The notes beneath the pieces were generated by a model. The model made no database searches. It had not been told where the DNA came from and saw nothing but the letters and a program-made list of their open reading frames with translations. Source: Burkholderiaceae bacterium (lineage in GTDB: Bacteria > Pseudomonadota > Gammaproteobacteria > Burkholderiales > Burkholderiaceae_C). Taken from it: a stretch of 64,000 bases of DNA. Location of the stretch: assembly GCA_024235995.1 (NCBI GenBank), contig JACKLI010000001.1, positions 1,426,001 to 1,490,000 of the forward strand. Reading direction: 5' to 3'. Within the stretch, counting starts at the first letter, position 1. The number at the start of each line of letters is the position of its first letter. This document shows, one piece after another, positions 49,393 to 57,692 of this stretch. A program made the position numbers and the translations under genes.

Positions 49393-49920
49393 TCATGAAG
49401 GCAGGCTGAGCGACAGCGTGCCGCTCCAGTGCACCGGGGCGCCGGGCGCGGTGTCGCCGCTGCGCGTCAGGCGCGCGTCCAGCGGCACGGCGCGGGCGCT
49501 GGCGCGCACGTCGGCCAGCCAGTCGGCCAGGTCCTGCGCCGGCGCCTGCTTGAGCGTGAGCTGCGCGCGCTCGCCGGCCACGCTGAGCTGGGCCGCGTTG
49601 CCCAGGCGCTGGCGCGTGGCGGCCTCGAGCGCGGCCACGGCGGTGTCGCGGCTCAGGCGCGGCTGGGCCTGCAGGGCCTGGGCCTTGCGCTGCCAGCGCT
49701 GCATCTGCTGGGCCTGGGCCTGCAGCGCGGCGCGCTGGGCGGGCGCGGCGCGCAGCGTGGCCAGCGCCGGCGCCAGCGCCAGCCACCACAGCAGCGCCAG
49801 GCCCACCACGGCGGCGGCCAGCGCAAGGCCGCGGCGCTCGCGCGGCTGCAGGGCGGCCCAGGCGGTGGCCAGGCGGGCGGTGGCGCCGGGGTTCTTCGGG
49901 GCTGGATGGGAATCACTCAT
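49393..49920 (-). CDS. gspM: Type II secretion protein GspM
   Basis: 175-residue inner-membrane platform protein. A proline-rich cytoplasmic start leads to LQPRERRGLALAAAVVGLAL and a transmembrane helix, then a periplasmic coiled stretch and a ferredoxin-like domain (VAGERAQLTLKQAPAQDLAD). The start codon overlaps the gspL stop (ATGA). It partners GspL at the assembly platform. Confidence 0.88.
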   Translation of the reverse strand: MSDSHPAPKNPGATARLATAWAALQPRERRGLALAAAVVGLALLWWLALAPALATLRAAPAQRAALQAQAQQMQRWQRKAQALQAQPRLSRDTAVAALEAATRQRLGNAAQLSVAGERAQLTLKQAPAQDLADWLADVRASARAVPLDARLTRSGDTAPGAPVHWSGTLSLSLPS

Positions 49921-51134
49921 GGCGCAGCCTCTTCGCGCAGCACGGCGCCTTGCGGGTCGGTGTCCAGCCGGTAGCCCAGCGGGCGCAGCTGGGTGCGGGC
50001 CTGCTCCAGCGCGCTGGCCGACAGCTGCACGCCGCGCACGCGCAGTTCGCCCGGCGCGTACTCGAAGGCCGCAGGCACGGCGCCGGCGCCCGCGTGCCGG
50101 GCCCAGGCGCCGAGCATGGGGCCCAGGTCGCGCGGCGAGGCGGCGCCGGTGTCGCGCCGCAGGGCGGCCAGTTCGCGCGCCATCTGCACCGGCGCGTCGA
50201 CCACCACCTTGACCTGCGGAAAGGTCTGCGTCAGCGCGGCGTCGATCTGCGCGCGGCGCGCGGCCAGCTCGCCGCGGGTCTGCCATGCGGCGACGTTGAG
50301 GCCCACGATCTGCACCCCCAGCAGCAGCCCCAGGCCCCAGCGCGCCGGGCGCCACGCGGGGGCATGCCAGAAGCTGCGCCAGGCGGCGCCGGCCTGGCGC
50401 GAGGCGCGGGCGGCGCCGGTGCGCGCCAGCTCGCCCTGCGCCAGGTCCCAGCGCGTGGCGCTGGCCTGCAGCAGGCGCTGGGCCGGCGTGTGCAGCGTGG
50501 GCGGGCGGCCCAGCAGCTGCTCGGCCAGGGCGGCCATGGCGGGCTCGGCCTGCACGTGGGCCGTGGCCAGGGCCTGGCCCAGGCGGGCCTGCAGCAGCGC
50601 CAGCGTGCCGGCGCTCCAGGGCAGGGCCTGGGCGCCGCCGTCCGGGCCGCCGCTGACCAGCAGCTGCGCGCGCTCGGGCTCGCCGGTGAAGTCGAGCTGC
50701 AGCTCGCCCGGCTCGGGGCTGCGCTCGGGCACGATGCGCGCCACCGGCCGGCCGGCGGCGTCCAGCGCCTGCAGGTGCGCGGCCAGCCAGCGGCTGTGGC
50801 ACACGGCCACCCAGGCGGGGCCGCCCGCGCCGGCGTCGGGGTCGAGCGCGAAGTGCAGCTGCTCGGGCTCGTCCAGCAGCTGCTCTTCCAGCAGGCCGGC
50901 CAGGGTGGCGCGCAGCCGCGGCGAGCGCGGGCCCACGCCGCGCGGCAGCTGCACGCGGTGCCAGGACAGCTGGGTGGCGGGCAACACCGCCACCACCTCG
51001 ACGCCGCGCCCGGCGGCGGGCAGCAGGTCGGCCGCGGCCGTGCCGTGCGCGCTCAGGTGCTGGCCGTCGGCGGACGTGGCCCAGGCGTAGCTGGGAGCAG
51101 GGCCGGGCGGCAGGGCGAGGATCAGCAGGCTCAT
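49917..51134 (-). CDS. gspL: Type II secretion protein GspL
   Basis: 405 residues. The actin-like cytoplasmic domain (MSLLILALPPGPAPSYAWAT ... GRGVEVVAVLPATQLSWHRV) binds GspE. A transmembrane helix (WGLGLLLGVQIVGLNVAAWQ) near residue 285 leads to the periplasmic domain with FEYAPGELRVRGVQL. Overlaps gspM at its end. A dispersed repeat separates it from gspK upstream. Confidence 0.9.
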   Translation of the reverse strand: MSLLILALPPGPAPSYAWATSADGQHLSAHGTAAADLLPAAGRGVEVVAVLPATQLSWHRVQLPRGVGPRSPRLRATLAGLLEEQLLDEPEQLHFALDPDAGAGGPAWVAVCHSRWLAAHLQALDAAGRPVARIVPERSPEPGELQLDFTGEPERAQLLVSGGPDGGAQALPWSAGTLALLQARLGQALATAHVQAEPAMAALAEQLLGRPPTLHTPAQRLLQASATRWDLAQGELARTGAARASRQAGAAWRSFWHAPAWRPARWGLGLLLGVQIVGLNVAAWQTRGELAARRAQIDAALTQTFPQVKVVVDAPVQMARELAALRRDTGAASPRDLGPMLGAWARHAGAGAVPAAFEYAPGELRVRGVQLSASALEQARTQLRPLGYRLDTDPQGAVLREEAAP

Positions 51135-51198
51135 GGCGGGATGGCCGATTGTAGGGTGGGGGTGCGCGCCGCAGTCCGTCGCCTGGCCGTCCGGTTGC

Positions 51199-51298
51199 TT
51201 TAAAAATAGGAGCTGCTTGCGCGCATCGTGATTGGCGTTTGAATGGTTTTGTATTTGAAGGCCATGTTTGATGCGCGCCAGCAGCTACTGTTTTTGTA
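51199..51298. repeat. Family A-related inverted repeat between gspK and gspL
   Basis: Left arm TTTAAAAATAGGAGCTGCTT then GCGCGCATC; right arm GATGCGCGCCAGCAGCTACT then GTTTTTGTAG, complementary over about 26 positions. Between the arms lies TTGGCGTTTGAATGGTTTTG. Two family A heads face each other. On gspK-L-M-N mRNA this could form a long hairpin inside the operon. Confidence 0.65.
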
Positions 51299-51299
51299 G

Positions 51300-52286
51300 T
51301 TACTGGCCCGCTGCCGGCACCGTCAAGGCGCTGCGCGCGCGCCACAGCGTGCGCACGTAGCGGCCGCGCACGTCGGTGGCGCGCTGCACCACGGCGACTT
51401 CCTCCAGCGCCACGTCGTCCAGCCGCAGGCGGCCGCGGATCTCGAAGAAGCTGGAGTTCACCGAGGCCCAGTCCAGGCTCAGCTGGCCCACGCCCAGCTC
51501 GGTGGCGGCCTGGCCCGGGGTGGTCAGGCGGTTTTGCGTGCGCAGGGCCACCAGGCGCTCGGCCTGCGCGCGGTCGAGCTCGGGCACGGCGGCGTAGATC
51601 ACCTCGGCGCTGGCGGTGTTGAGGTTGACCGGCGTGGCCTGGCTGCCCGCCAGCGGCAGCACCGTGACGTAGGGGCGCAGCAGCGCCAGCGTGCGGGGGG
51701 CCAGGCCCAGCCAGGCCAGCTGGTCGAAGCGCGCGGGCAGCAGCGGCGCGTCGCCGCCGTCTGCGGGCGTGCCGGCCGCCGCCTGCCGGGCCCGCGCCAG
51801 CGCGCGCTGCAGGGCGCCCAGCTCGTGGCTGGGCAGGCCCAGCTGCTCGAACAGGCGGCCGAAGCGCGCCAGCGCCGCCAGCTGCTGCTCGCCGTTGCCG
51901 GCCACCAGGTTCATCACGTTCAGGCGCGCCTGCAGGTCGCTGATCTGGCCGGAGACGAAGGCCTCGCGGTCGATCGCCTCGCTGCTTTCGCCTGCGGCCA
52001 AAAAGGTGGACAGGCGCGCCTCGGCCAGCGGCACGGCCCAGGGCTCGGTCAGGTCGTCGACGATCTGGCCTTTGTTGAGGTCTTCGTTCCAGTCCCCTTT
52101 CAGGATCAGCCGTCCCCAGTCGAGCGCGCCGGTCAGCAGCCAGTCGGACTGCGCGCGCGCGCGCTCGGCGCGCTCCACCTCCACGCCGCGCCACTGGCGC
52201 CACAGCGCGCCGGCGGCCAGGATGGCCACCAGGGCGACGGTGATCATGGCCATCAACAGCGCGGCTCCGGATTGGGGCCGCTTCAT
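51300..52286 (-). CDS. gspK: Type II secretion minor pseudopilin GspK
   Basis: 328 residues. Atypical prepilin leader MKRPQSG|AALLMAMITVALVAILAAG, as in other GspK proteins, which lack the usual phenylalanine and glutamate. The large globular domain includes NLNTASAEVIYAAVPELDRA (helix-hairpin-helix-like) and LQARLNVMNLVAGNGE. GspK caps the pseudopilus tip with GspI and GspJ. Overlaps gspJ by four bases. Confidence 0.92.
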   Translation of the reverse strand: MKRPQSGAALLMAMITVALVAILAAGALWRQWRGVEVERAERARAQSDWLLTGALDWGRLILKGDWNEDLNKGQIVDDLTEPWAVPLAEARLSTFLAAGESSEAIDREAFVSGQISDLQARLNVMNLVAGNGEQQLAALARFGRLFEQLGLPSHELGALQRALARARQAAAGTPADGGDAPLLPARFDQLAWLGLAPRTLALLRPYVTVLPLAGSQATPVNLNTASAEVIYAAVPELDRAQAERLVALRTQNRLTTPGQAATELGVGQLSLDWASVNSSFFEIRGRLRLDDVALEEVAVVQRATDVRGRYVRTLWRARSALTVPAAGQ

Positions 52287-52993
52287 GGCGAGCCCCCGAA
52301 ATCGGGCCGCACCCAGTCCAGCGTGACCGTGCCGCCGATGGTTTGGCCGGGCGCCAGCGTCAGCAGTAGGCGCACGGCGTCGGGCAGGGCCTGCGCGCTC
52401 GTGCTGTCCTGGGCCGGGCTGGACAGGGGGTTGGTCCAGGCGTTGCCCCGAAAGTAATGCAGTTGCCAGTCCAGCGTGGACGCCACGGCGACGACGCTGG
52501 CGTTGGGGTTGCCGGAATCAAACGCAGCGCCGGCCTCGGCCCAGCGCGCTGCCGCGTCCCAGGCCGACTGCCAGGCCTGCTGCGACTGCACCGGCGCCGA
52601 CTGCCAGCGCAGCCACTGACCGTCGCCAGCGCGGCGCGCCCAGGCCACCACGCGCAGGCCGGCGGCGGCGTCGGCCTCGGTGCGCGTGATGCGCAGCACG
52701 CGCCCGTCCCAGGCCAGGCTGCGCTGCGGCGCCGCGGCGCCGGGGGTGGCGGTGGGCGCGGGCGTGGCGGCGGGCCAGATCATCATGGCGTCCAGGTCGG
52801 CGCGCCACTGCGCCAGGCCCGCCTGCAGCGTCAGCACCTGGTCGGTGTGCTGCTCGGTGGCGTGCTGCGCGCGCGCCATGCCGTCGATGCCGCGCCAGGT
52901 CAGCGCCGCCATCACCGCCAGGATGGCCAGGGCGACCAGCACTTCGACCAGAGTGAAGCCGCGCGTGCGCAGCAGCAGAGCGTGGGGGCCCAT
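52283..52993 (-). CDS. gspJ: Type II secretion minor pseudopilin GspJ
   Basis: 236 residues. Prepilin motif RTRG|FTLVEVLVALAILAVMAALT, then RGIDGMARAQ and VTLDWVRPDFGG at the end. The ATG at 52991-52993 overlaps the gspI stop as ATGA. Part of the GspI-J-K tip complex. Confidence 0.92.
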   Translation of the reverse strand: MGPHALLLRTRGFTLVEVLVALAILAVMAALTWRGIDGMARAQHATEQHTDQVLTLQAGLAQWRADLDAMMIWPAATPAPTATPGAAAPQRSLAWDGRVLRITRTEADAAAGLRVVAWARRAGDGQWLRWQSAPVQSQQAWQSAWDAAARWAEAGAAFDSGNPNASVVAVASTLDWQLHYFRGNAWTNPLSSPAQDSTSAQALPDAVRLLLTLAPGQTIGGTVTLDWVRPDFGGSP

Positions 52994-53433
52994 CAATTCC
53001 GCCCCACGATGGTCGAGATCCGAAGAATGGTTAGGCCATCCTCGCTGACCGCAGCCTCCACGCGCCGGAAATTCGGGTTGGGCGTGGGGCGCACCTGCTG
53101 CAGCACCTGGAACGAGCGGCCGGCCTGCTGGCAGGCGCTGGTGCTGTCGCCCACGCCGGGCAGCTGGCGTGCCAGGCGCAGCGCGATGAGCTGGTTGTCG
53201 GCGCAGATGCGGGCCAGCAGCAGCGCGTCCTGGCGCTGCGCGTTGTTGGTCAGCGCGGCGGTGGCCTTCAAGCCCGCGACGAGGGCAATGGCGGTGATGG
53301 CCAGCGCGACCATGACCTCGACCAGGGTGAAGCCAGAAACGGAGCCCCCACGCTCCCCCGCTGCGCGAGGTGCGCTGCCCCCCCAGGGGGCTCCGCCCGC
53401 CTTGGGGCGGCCCGGCGGCGGGCAGGGGGTCAT
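52993..53433 (-). CDS. gspI: Type II secretion minor pseudopilin GspI with a long leader
   Basis: 146 residues. The pseudopilin core is SG|FTLVEVMVALAITAIALVAG, followed by LARICADNQLIALRLARQLP and the conserved RPTPNPNFRRVEAAV. The leader before the cleavage site is 34 residues (MTPCPPPGRPKAGGAPWGGS and onward) instead of the usual 6-10. Nearly all of it is encoded by a family B repeat. The ATG overlaps the gspH stop (ATGA), which argues this is the genuine start and that the repeat entered just behind it. Whether the prepilin peptidase accepts such a leader is not known. Confidence 0.9.
   Translation of the reverse strand: MTPCPPPGRPKAGGAPWGGSAPRAAGERGGSVSGFTLVEVMVALAITAIALVAGLKATAALTNNAQRQDALLLARICADNQLIALRLARQLPGVGDSTSACQQAGRSFQVLQQVRPTPNPNFRRVEAAVSEDGLTILRISTIVGRN
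53341..53422 (-). repeat. Dispersed repeat family B inside the gspI leader
   Basis: Minus-strand reading: CCGCCGCCGGGCCGCCCCAA, GGCGGGCGGAGCCCCCTGGG, GGGGCAGCGCACCTCGCGC, AGCGGGGGAGCGTGGGGGC. It matches the element in gspE (44940) over its length but is inserted in the sense orientation here. Confidence 0.85.
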
Positions 53434-53921
53434 GGCTGCACGGCCTCCACGCTGAACGGCCGCAGCCCGTCGGTGGCCACGCGCAGCGGCGGCGTGGCGC
53501 CACCGGCCAACTGCAGCACGATGGCCTGCGCGGGGATGATCGGGTCGGGGCCCAGCGTGACGGGGGCGTTGCCGAGGGCGTGGGTGCGCGCGTCCAGCCA
53601 GCCGGTGGGCAGCGGCGGCGCGGTGGCGGGCAGGCCGTCGAAGGCGAAGCCGCCGCCCGTGGGGCGCCACTGCACCGGCACGCCGGCCACGCGCGACTGG
53701 GCGCGGGCCGATTCCAGCAGGGCGGCCAGCCGCGTGCCATCGCGCGCCAGGGCATTGCGGTCGCCATCGGGCAGGGCCAGGCTGACCAGGGCCGTGCCCA
53801 GCGCGACGATGGCGACGACCACCATCAGCTCGATCAGCGTGAAGCCGCGCTGGATTTTCAAGCAAAATCGGCCTGCAACCCGCGCTGAATATGCCCAATC
53901 AGCTATCGAAAAAAGAGTCAT
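53430..53921 (-). CDS. gspH: Type II secretion minor pseudopilin GspH
   Basis: Pseudopilin with IQRG|FTLIELMVVVAIVALGTALV and a C-terminal domain (GVPVQWRPTGGGFAFDGLP). From ATG 53921 the protein has 163 residues and a 25-residue leader. The DNA before codon IQRG is a family A repeat, so TTG 53861 (giving MKIQRG) could be the ancestral start. Neither start has a convincing Shine-Dalgarno. The stop overlaps gspI. Confidence 0.87.
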   Translation of the reverse strand: MTLFSIADWAYSARVAGRFCLKIQRGFTLIELMVVVAIVALGTALVSLALPDGDRNALARDGTRLAALLESARAQSRVAGVPVQWRPTGGGFAFDGLPATAPPLPTGWLDARTHALGNAPVTLGPDPIIPAQAIVLQLAGGATPPLRVATDGLRPFSVEAVQP

Positions 53922-53925
53922 CCGC
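53862..53925 (-). repeat. Dispersed repeat family A at the 5' end of gspH
   Basis: Minus strand: GACTCTTTTTTCGATAGCTG, ATTGGGCATATTCAGCGCGGG, TTGCAGGCCGATTTTGCTTG. The TTCGATAGCTG head and GGCCGATTTTGCTTGAAA tail match family A very well. It contains ATG 53921 and runs into the pseudopilin motif. Confidence 0.75.
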
Positions 53926-53961
53926 TCAAGCCCGTGCACGCGATGGGGCGGCGGCGCGCTC

Positions 53962-54402
53962 TTACTGCCAGCTGCCGATGTCGGCGTTCTTGCCCTCGCC
54001 GCCGCTCACGCCGTCGGCGCCGAAGCTCATCACGTCCACCTCGCCCTTGATGCCGGGGCTGAGGTACTGGTAGGGCCGGCCCCAGGGGTCGTTGGGCAGC
54101 TTGTCCAGGTACGGCCGCCAGTTGGGTGGCACGGGCGGCGACGTGGGCTTGGCCACCAGCGCCTGCAGGCCCTGCTCGGCGGTGGGAAAGGCGTGGTTGT
54201 CCAGCTTGTAGAGCTTGAGCGCCTGCATCAGGTTGTTCACGTCGGTGCGCGCGGCGGTGGCGCGGGCGTCGTCGGTGCGGTCCAGCACGTTGGGCACGAT
54301 CAGCGCCGCCAGCACGCCGATGATGACCAGCACCACCATCAGCTCGATCAGCGTGAAGCCGGCGGCGCGGCGCCAGCGGGCGGCGAGGGGGGCAGCGGTC
54401 AT
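53962..54402 (-). CDS. gspG: Type II secretion major pseudopilin GspG
   Basis: 146 residues. Leader ending RRAAG|FTLIELMVVLVIIGVLAALI, then VPNVLDRTDDARATAARTDV and the calcium-site/WxPY region DPWGRPYQYLSPG, with DVMSFGADG near the end. First gene of the leftward gsp operon; gspC diverges 54 bases away. ATG 54417 is an alternative start adding five residues. Confidence 0.96.
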   Translation of the reverse strand: MTAAPLAARWRRAAGFTLIELMVVLVIIGVLAALIVPNVLDRTDDARATAARTDVNNLMQALKLYKLDNHAFPTAEQGLQALVAKPTSPPVPPNWRPYLDKLPNDPWGRPYQYLSPGIKGEVDVMSFGADGVSGGEGKNADIGSWQ

Positions 54403-54456
54403 GGAAGGCAGGCGCAAGCGCGGGTGGAAAAGGTGGCTTCAATGATAATCGCCGCC

Positions 54457-55010
54457 ATGTCCTCGCCTCGCCTTGCATCGCGCCTGCCGGTGGCCCTGGC
54501 CACGCTGGCGCTGTGGGCGCTGGCCGCCGGCAGCGCGGCCTGGTGGGCGCTGCAGTGGGGCGGGGCGCGCGGCGGCCGGTGGACGTGCCGGTGGCCGCCA
54601 CGGCCGCCGCCGCGCCGGCGCTGGACGTGGCGGCCGTGGCGCGCGCGCTGGGCGCGCAGCCTGGCGCCGCGGCGCCGCCCGACTCCAACGTGGCCGGGCG
54701 GCTGGCGCTGCAGGGCGTGCTGACGCACGGCGCGGGCGGCGCCGCCCGGATCGCGCTGGACGGCCAGCCCGCCCGGCCGCTGCGCGTGGGCGCCGTGCTG
54801 GACGGACTGGAGGGCGGCTGGACCCTGCGCGCGGTCACGCCGTCCGCCGCGGTGCTGGCGGCCCATGGGCGCGAGCTGCGGCTGGAGTTGCCGCCGCCCG
54901 ACGAGCGCCCGCGTCCGCAGGCCGCTGCCTTGCCGCGGCCGGTGGCGGCACCGGGCGCCGCGGCGCCGCTGTCGGGCGCAGGCATTGGCGTGAGCCTGCC
55001 GCAGCGCTGA
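54457..55010 (+). pseudogene. gspC: Type II secretion protein GspC, apparent frameshift
   Basis: The N-terminal anchor (LPVALATLALWALAAGSAAW) is read in one frame from ATG 54457. The periplasmic HR domain (VAGRLALQGVLTHG, GAARIALDGQPARPLRVGAV, GGWTLRAVTPSAAVL) is read in another, ending at 55010. The frames switch within the G/C run at about 54556-54577. A one-base indel would join them into a normal GspC of about 184 residues. GspC links the secretin to the platform, so a true mutation should impair secretion. A sequencing error in this GC-rich stretch is equally possible. Confidence 0.7.
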
Positions 55011-56032
55011 TTGCTTCATGCCTTGCTGCCGCAACCAGCGCCTGGGCTTGCACACGGTTTGTTTTTCATGGCGCTGACGGCCAGGTGATGGCGGCGCGCT
55101 CCATGGACTGGAAGAAGGACATCGCCAGCAACCTCTGGGTTCTGCCGCGCGGCATGGAGCGTACCGGGCAGACCGGCGCCAACACGCTGCGCTGGACGTC
55201 CAGGTACGGCAGCGTCATCACGTCGGGCTACGACATCTCCACCACCGACGGCGTGAACGAGGCGGGCCTCAACGCCAATCTGCTGTGGCTGGTGGAGTCG
55301 CAGTACCCGGCGTTCGACGCCAGCAGCAAACCCGGGCTGACGATTGCCGCCTGGGCGCAGTACGTGCTGGACAATTTCGCCACGGTGCAGGAAGCCGTTG
55401 CCGCGTTGAAGGAGCAGCCCTTCACCCTCGTGTCGGACAACGTGCCTAGCGAGGACCGGTTGACGACGCTGCACCTGTCCATGTCGGACGCCAGCGGCGA
55501 CAGCGCCATCGTGGAGTACATCGGCGGCAAGCAGGTCATTCACCACAGCCGCCAGTACCAGGTCATGACCAACTCGCCCATCTTCGAGGAGCAGCTGGCG
55601 CTCGACGCGTACTGGCGGCAGATCGGCGGCACGACCATGCTGCCGGGCACCAACCGGGCCGCGGACCGGTTTGCACGCGCCTCGTTCTACGTGAACGCGA
55701 TTCCCAAGGACCAGGATCCGAACAAGGCGCTGGCCAGCGTGTTCAGCGTGATCCGCAACGTCTCGGTGCCCTACGGCATCAGCACGCCCGGCCAGCCCAA
55801 CATCGCCTCCACCCGCTGGCGCACCGTGTTCGACCACCAGCGCAAGCTGTACTTCTTCGAATCGGCCCTGACGCCGAACACCTTCTGGGTGGATCTGAAG
55901 GCGCTGGACTTCAGCAAGGAAAGCGGAAAGGTGCTCAAGCTCGACCTGGGGCCCGACCAGAACCACACCCACTCGGGCAACGCCACGCCGCAATTCCAGC
56001 CATCGGCGCCGTTTGAGTTCCTGGGGATCTAA
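55007..56032 (+). CDS. Choloylglycine hydrolase-family (linear amide C-N hydrolase) protein, start unclear
   Basis: Ntn-hydrolase resembling penicillin V acylase/bile salt hydrolase. The nucleophile cysteine follows a signal-like segment (LIASCLAAATSAWA|CTRFVFHG). ARSMDWKKDIASNLWVLPRG, SVITSGYDISTTDGVNEAGL and YQVMTNSPIF are family blocks. The frame has no ATG, GTG or TTG between the gspC HR domain and the cysteine. The first ATG, 55087, falls after the nucleophile. Either CTG 55007 is used or the 5' end has been lost. Exported acylase of unknown substrate; homologues cleave amide-linked signals or antibiotics. Confidence 0.75.
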   Translation: MIASCLAAATSAWACTRFVFHGADGQVMAARSMDWKKDIASNLWVLPRGMERTGQTGANTLRWTSRYGSVITSGYDISTTDGVNEAGLNANLLWLVESQYPAFDASSKPGLTIAAWAQYVLDNFATVQEAVAALKEQPFTLVSDNVPSEDRLTTLHLSMSDASGDSAIVEYIGGKQVIHHSRQYQVMTNSPIFEEQLALDAYWRQIGGTTMLPGTNRAADRFARASFYVNAIPKDQDPNKALASVFSVIRNVSVPYGISTPGQPNIASTRWRTVFDHQRKLYFFESALTPNTFWVDLKALDFSKESGKVLKLDLGPDQNHTHSGNATPQFQPSAPFEFLGI

Positions 56033-56053
56033 GGCCGTACGCCAGGGCTTCTC

Positions 56054-57613
56054 TCAGGCCTGCAGGAACAGCCGGTAGGCCGGGTTGGCCGTTTCCTCCA
56101 CCCACGGGTAGCCCAGCTCGGCCAGAAAGCGCCCCAGCGCCGCGTCGTCGGCGGCGGGCACCTGCAGGCCGACCAGGATCTGGCCGTAGTCGGCGCCCTG
56201 GTGGCGGTAGTGGAACAGCGAGATGTTCCAGCTCGGCTTCATGCCGCTCAAAAACTTGAACAGCGCGCCCGGCCGCTCGGGGAACTGAAAGCGCAGCAGC
56301 CGCTCGTCGCGCGCCAGCGGCGAGCGCCCGCCGATCATGTAGCGCACGTGCTCCTTGGCCAGCTCATCGTGCGTCAGGTCGATGGCGTCGAAGCCCGCGC
56401 GCTGCAGGGCGGCGGTGATCCTGGGCGATTCGCCCTTGGCCACCGTGGTCAGGCCGACGAACACATGCGCCTTGCCGCCCTGCGCGGCGTTGGTGATGCG
56501 GTAGCTGAACTCGGTCACGTTGCGCGGCCCGCCGGGCAGCTGGCCGATCAGCTCGCACAGGCGCCGGAAGCTGCCGCGCTCCTCGGGGATGGTGACGGCC
56601 AGCAGCGCCTCGCGCTCCTCGCCCACCTCGGCGCGGTCGGCGACGAAGCGCAGGCGGTCGAAGTTCATGTTGGCGCCCGACAGGATGGCGGCGTAGGTCT
56701 CACCCTTGGTCTTGTGCGTGGCCACGTACTGCTTGACGGCCGCCACCGCCATGGCGCCCGAGGGCTCGACGATGCTGCGCGTGTCGATGAACACGTCGCG
56801 GATGGCCGCGCACACGGCGTCGGTGTCCACGCGGATGAACTCGTCCACCAGCTCGCGCGCGATGCGGAAGGTCTCGCTGCCCACCTGCTTGACGGCGGTG
56901 CCGTCGGCAAACAGGCCCACGTCGGGCAGCTGCACGCGCTGGCCGGCGGCCACCGACTGCGCCATGGCGTCCGAGTCGCTCATCTGCACGCCGATGATCC
57001 TGACCTCGGGGCGCACCGCCTTGATGTAGCCGGCCACGCCGCTGATCAGCCCGCCGCCGCCGATGGCTACGAACACGGCGTTCAACGGGCCCTGGTGCTG
57101 GCGCAGGATTTCCATGCCGATGGTGCCCTGGCCGGCGATCACCAGCGGGTCGTCGAACGGGTGCACGAAGCTCAGGCCCTGCTCGGCCTGCAGCTTCAGC
57201 GAATGCTCGTAGGCGTCGGAATAGCTGTCGCCCACCAGCACCACCTCGCCGCCCAGCGCCCGCACGGCGTCGACCTTGACCTGCGGCGTGGTCACGGGCA
57301 TCACGATCACCGCGCGCGCACCCAGTTTGTGCGCCGCCAGCGCCACGCCCTGGGCGTGGTTGCCGGCGCTGGCGCAGATCACGCCGGCCTTCAGCTGCTC
57401 GGGTGTCAGGTGCGCCATCTTGTTGTAGGCGCCGCGCAGCTTGAAGCTGAACACCGGCTGCTGGTCCTCGCGCTTGAGCAGCACCTTGTTGTGCAGCCGC
57501 CGGCCCAGCACCTTGGCGGGCGTCAGGTCGGACTCGACGGCCACGTCGTACACGCGCGCGGTCAGCACCTGCTTGAGGTAGTCGGTGGGGGAAAGGGCGG
57601 AGGCAGCGGACAT
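56054..57613 (-). CDS. ilvA: Threonine ammonia-lyase, biosynthetic
   Basis: PLP enzyme converting threonine to 2-oxobutyrate, the first step to isoleucine. 519 residues. FSFKLRGAYNKM holds the PLP lysine; SAGNHAQGVALAAHKLG and IGGGGLISGVAGYIK are the PLP phosphate segments. The C-terminal 190 residues form two ACT-like regulatory units (RGSFRRLCELIG and ERPGALFKFLSGM), as in isoleucine-inhibited biosynthetic IlvA. Start at ATG 57613. A small RNA with its own terminator lies directly upstream on the same strand. Confidence 0.95.
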   Translation of the reverse strand: MSAASALSPTDYLKQVLTARVYDVAVESDLTPAKVLGRRLHNKVLLKREDQQPVFSFKLRGAYNKMAHLTPEQLKAGVICASAGNHAQGVALAAHKLGARAVIVMPVTTPQVKVDAVRALGGEVVLVGDSYSDAYEHSLKLQAEQGLSFVHPFDDPLVIAGQGTIGMEILRQHQGPLNAVFVAIGGGGLISGVAGYIKAVRPEVRIIGVQMSDSDAMAQSVAAGQRVQLPDVGLFADGTAVKQVGSETFRIARELVDEFIRVDTDAVCAAIRDVFIDTRSIVEPSGAMAVAAVKQYVATHKTKGETYAAILSGANMNFDRLRFVADRAEVGEEREALLAVTIPEERGSFRRLCELIGQLPGGPRNVTEFSYRITNAAQGGKAHVFVGLTTVAKGESPRITAALQRAGFDAIDLTHDELAKEHVRYMIGGRSPLARDERLLRFQFPERPGALFKFLSGMKPSWNISLFHYRHQGADYGQILVGLQVPAADDAALGRFLAELGYPWVEETANPAYRLFLQA

Positions 57614-57692
57614 GGTGCAAGCGGACGCAAACGAGCCCGCCATCATAAGGAGCGCGCCAAAGGCATGCCCGCTGCCCATGCTGCCTTGCAGC

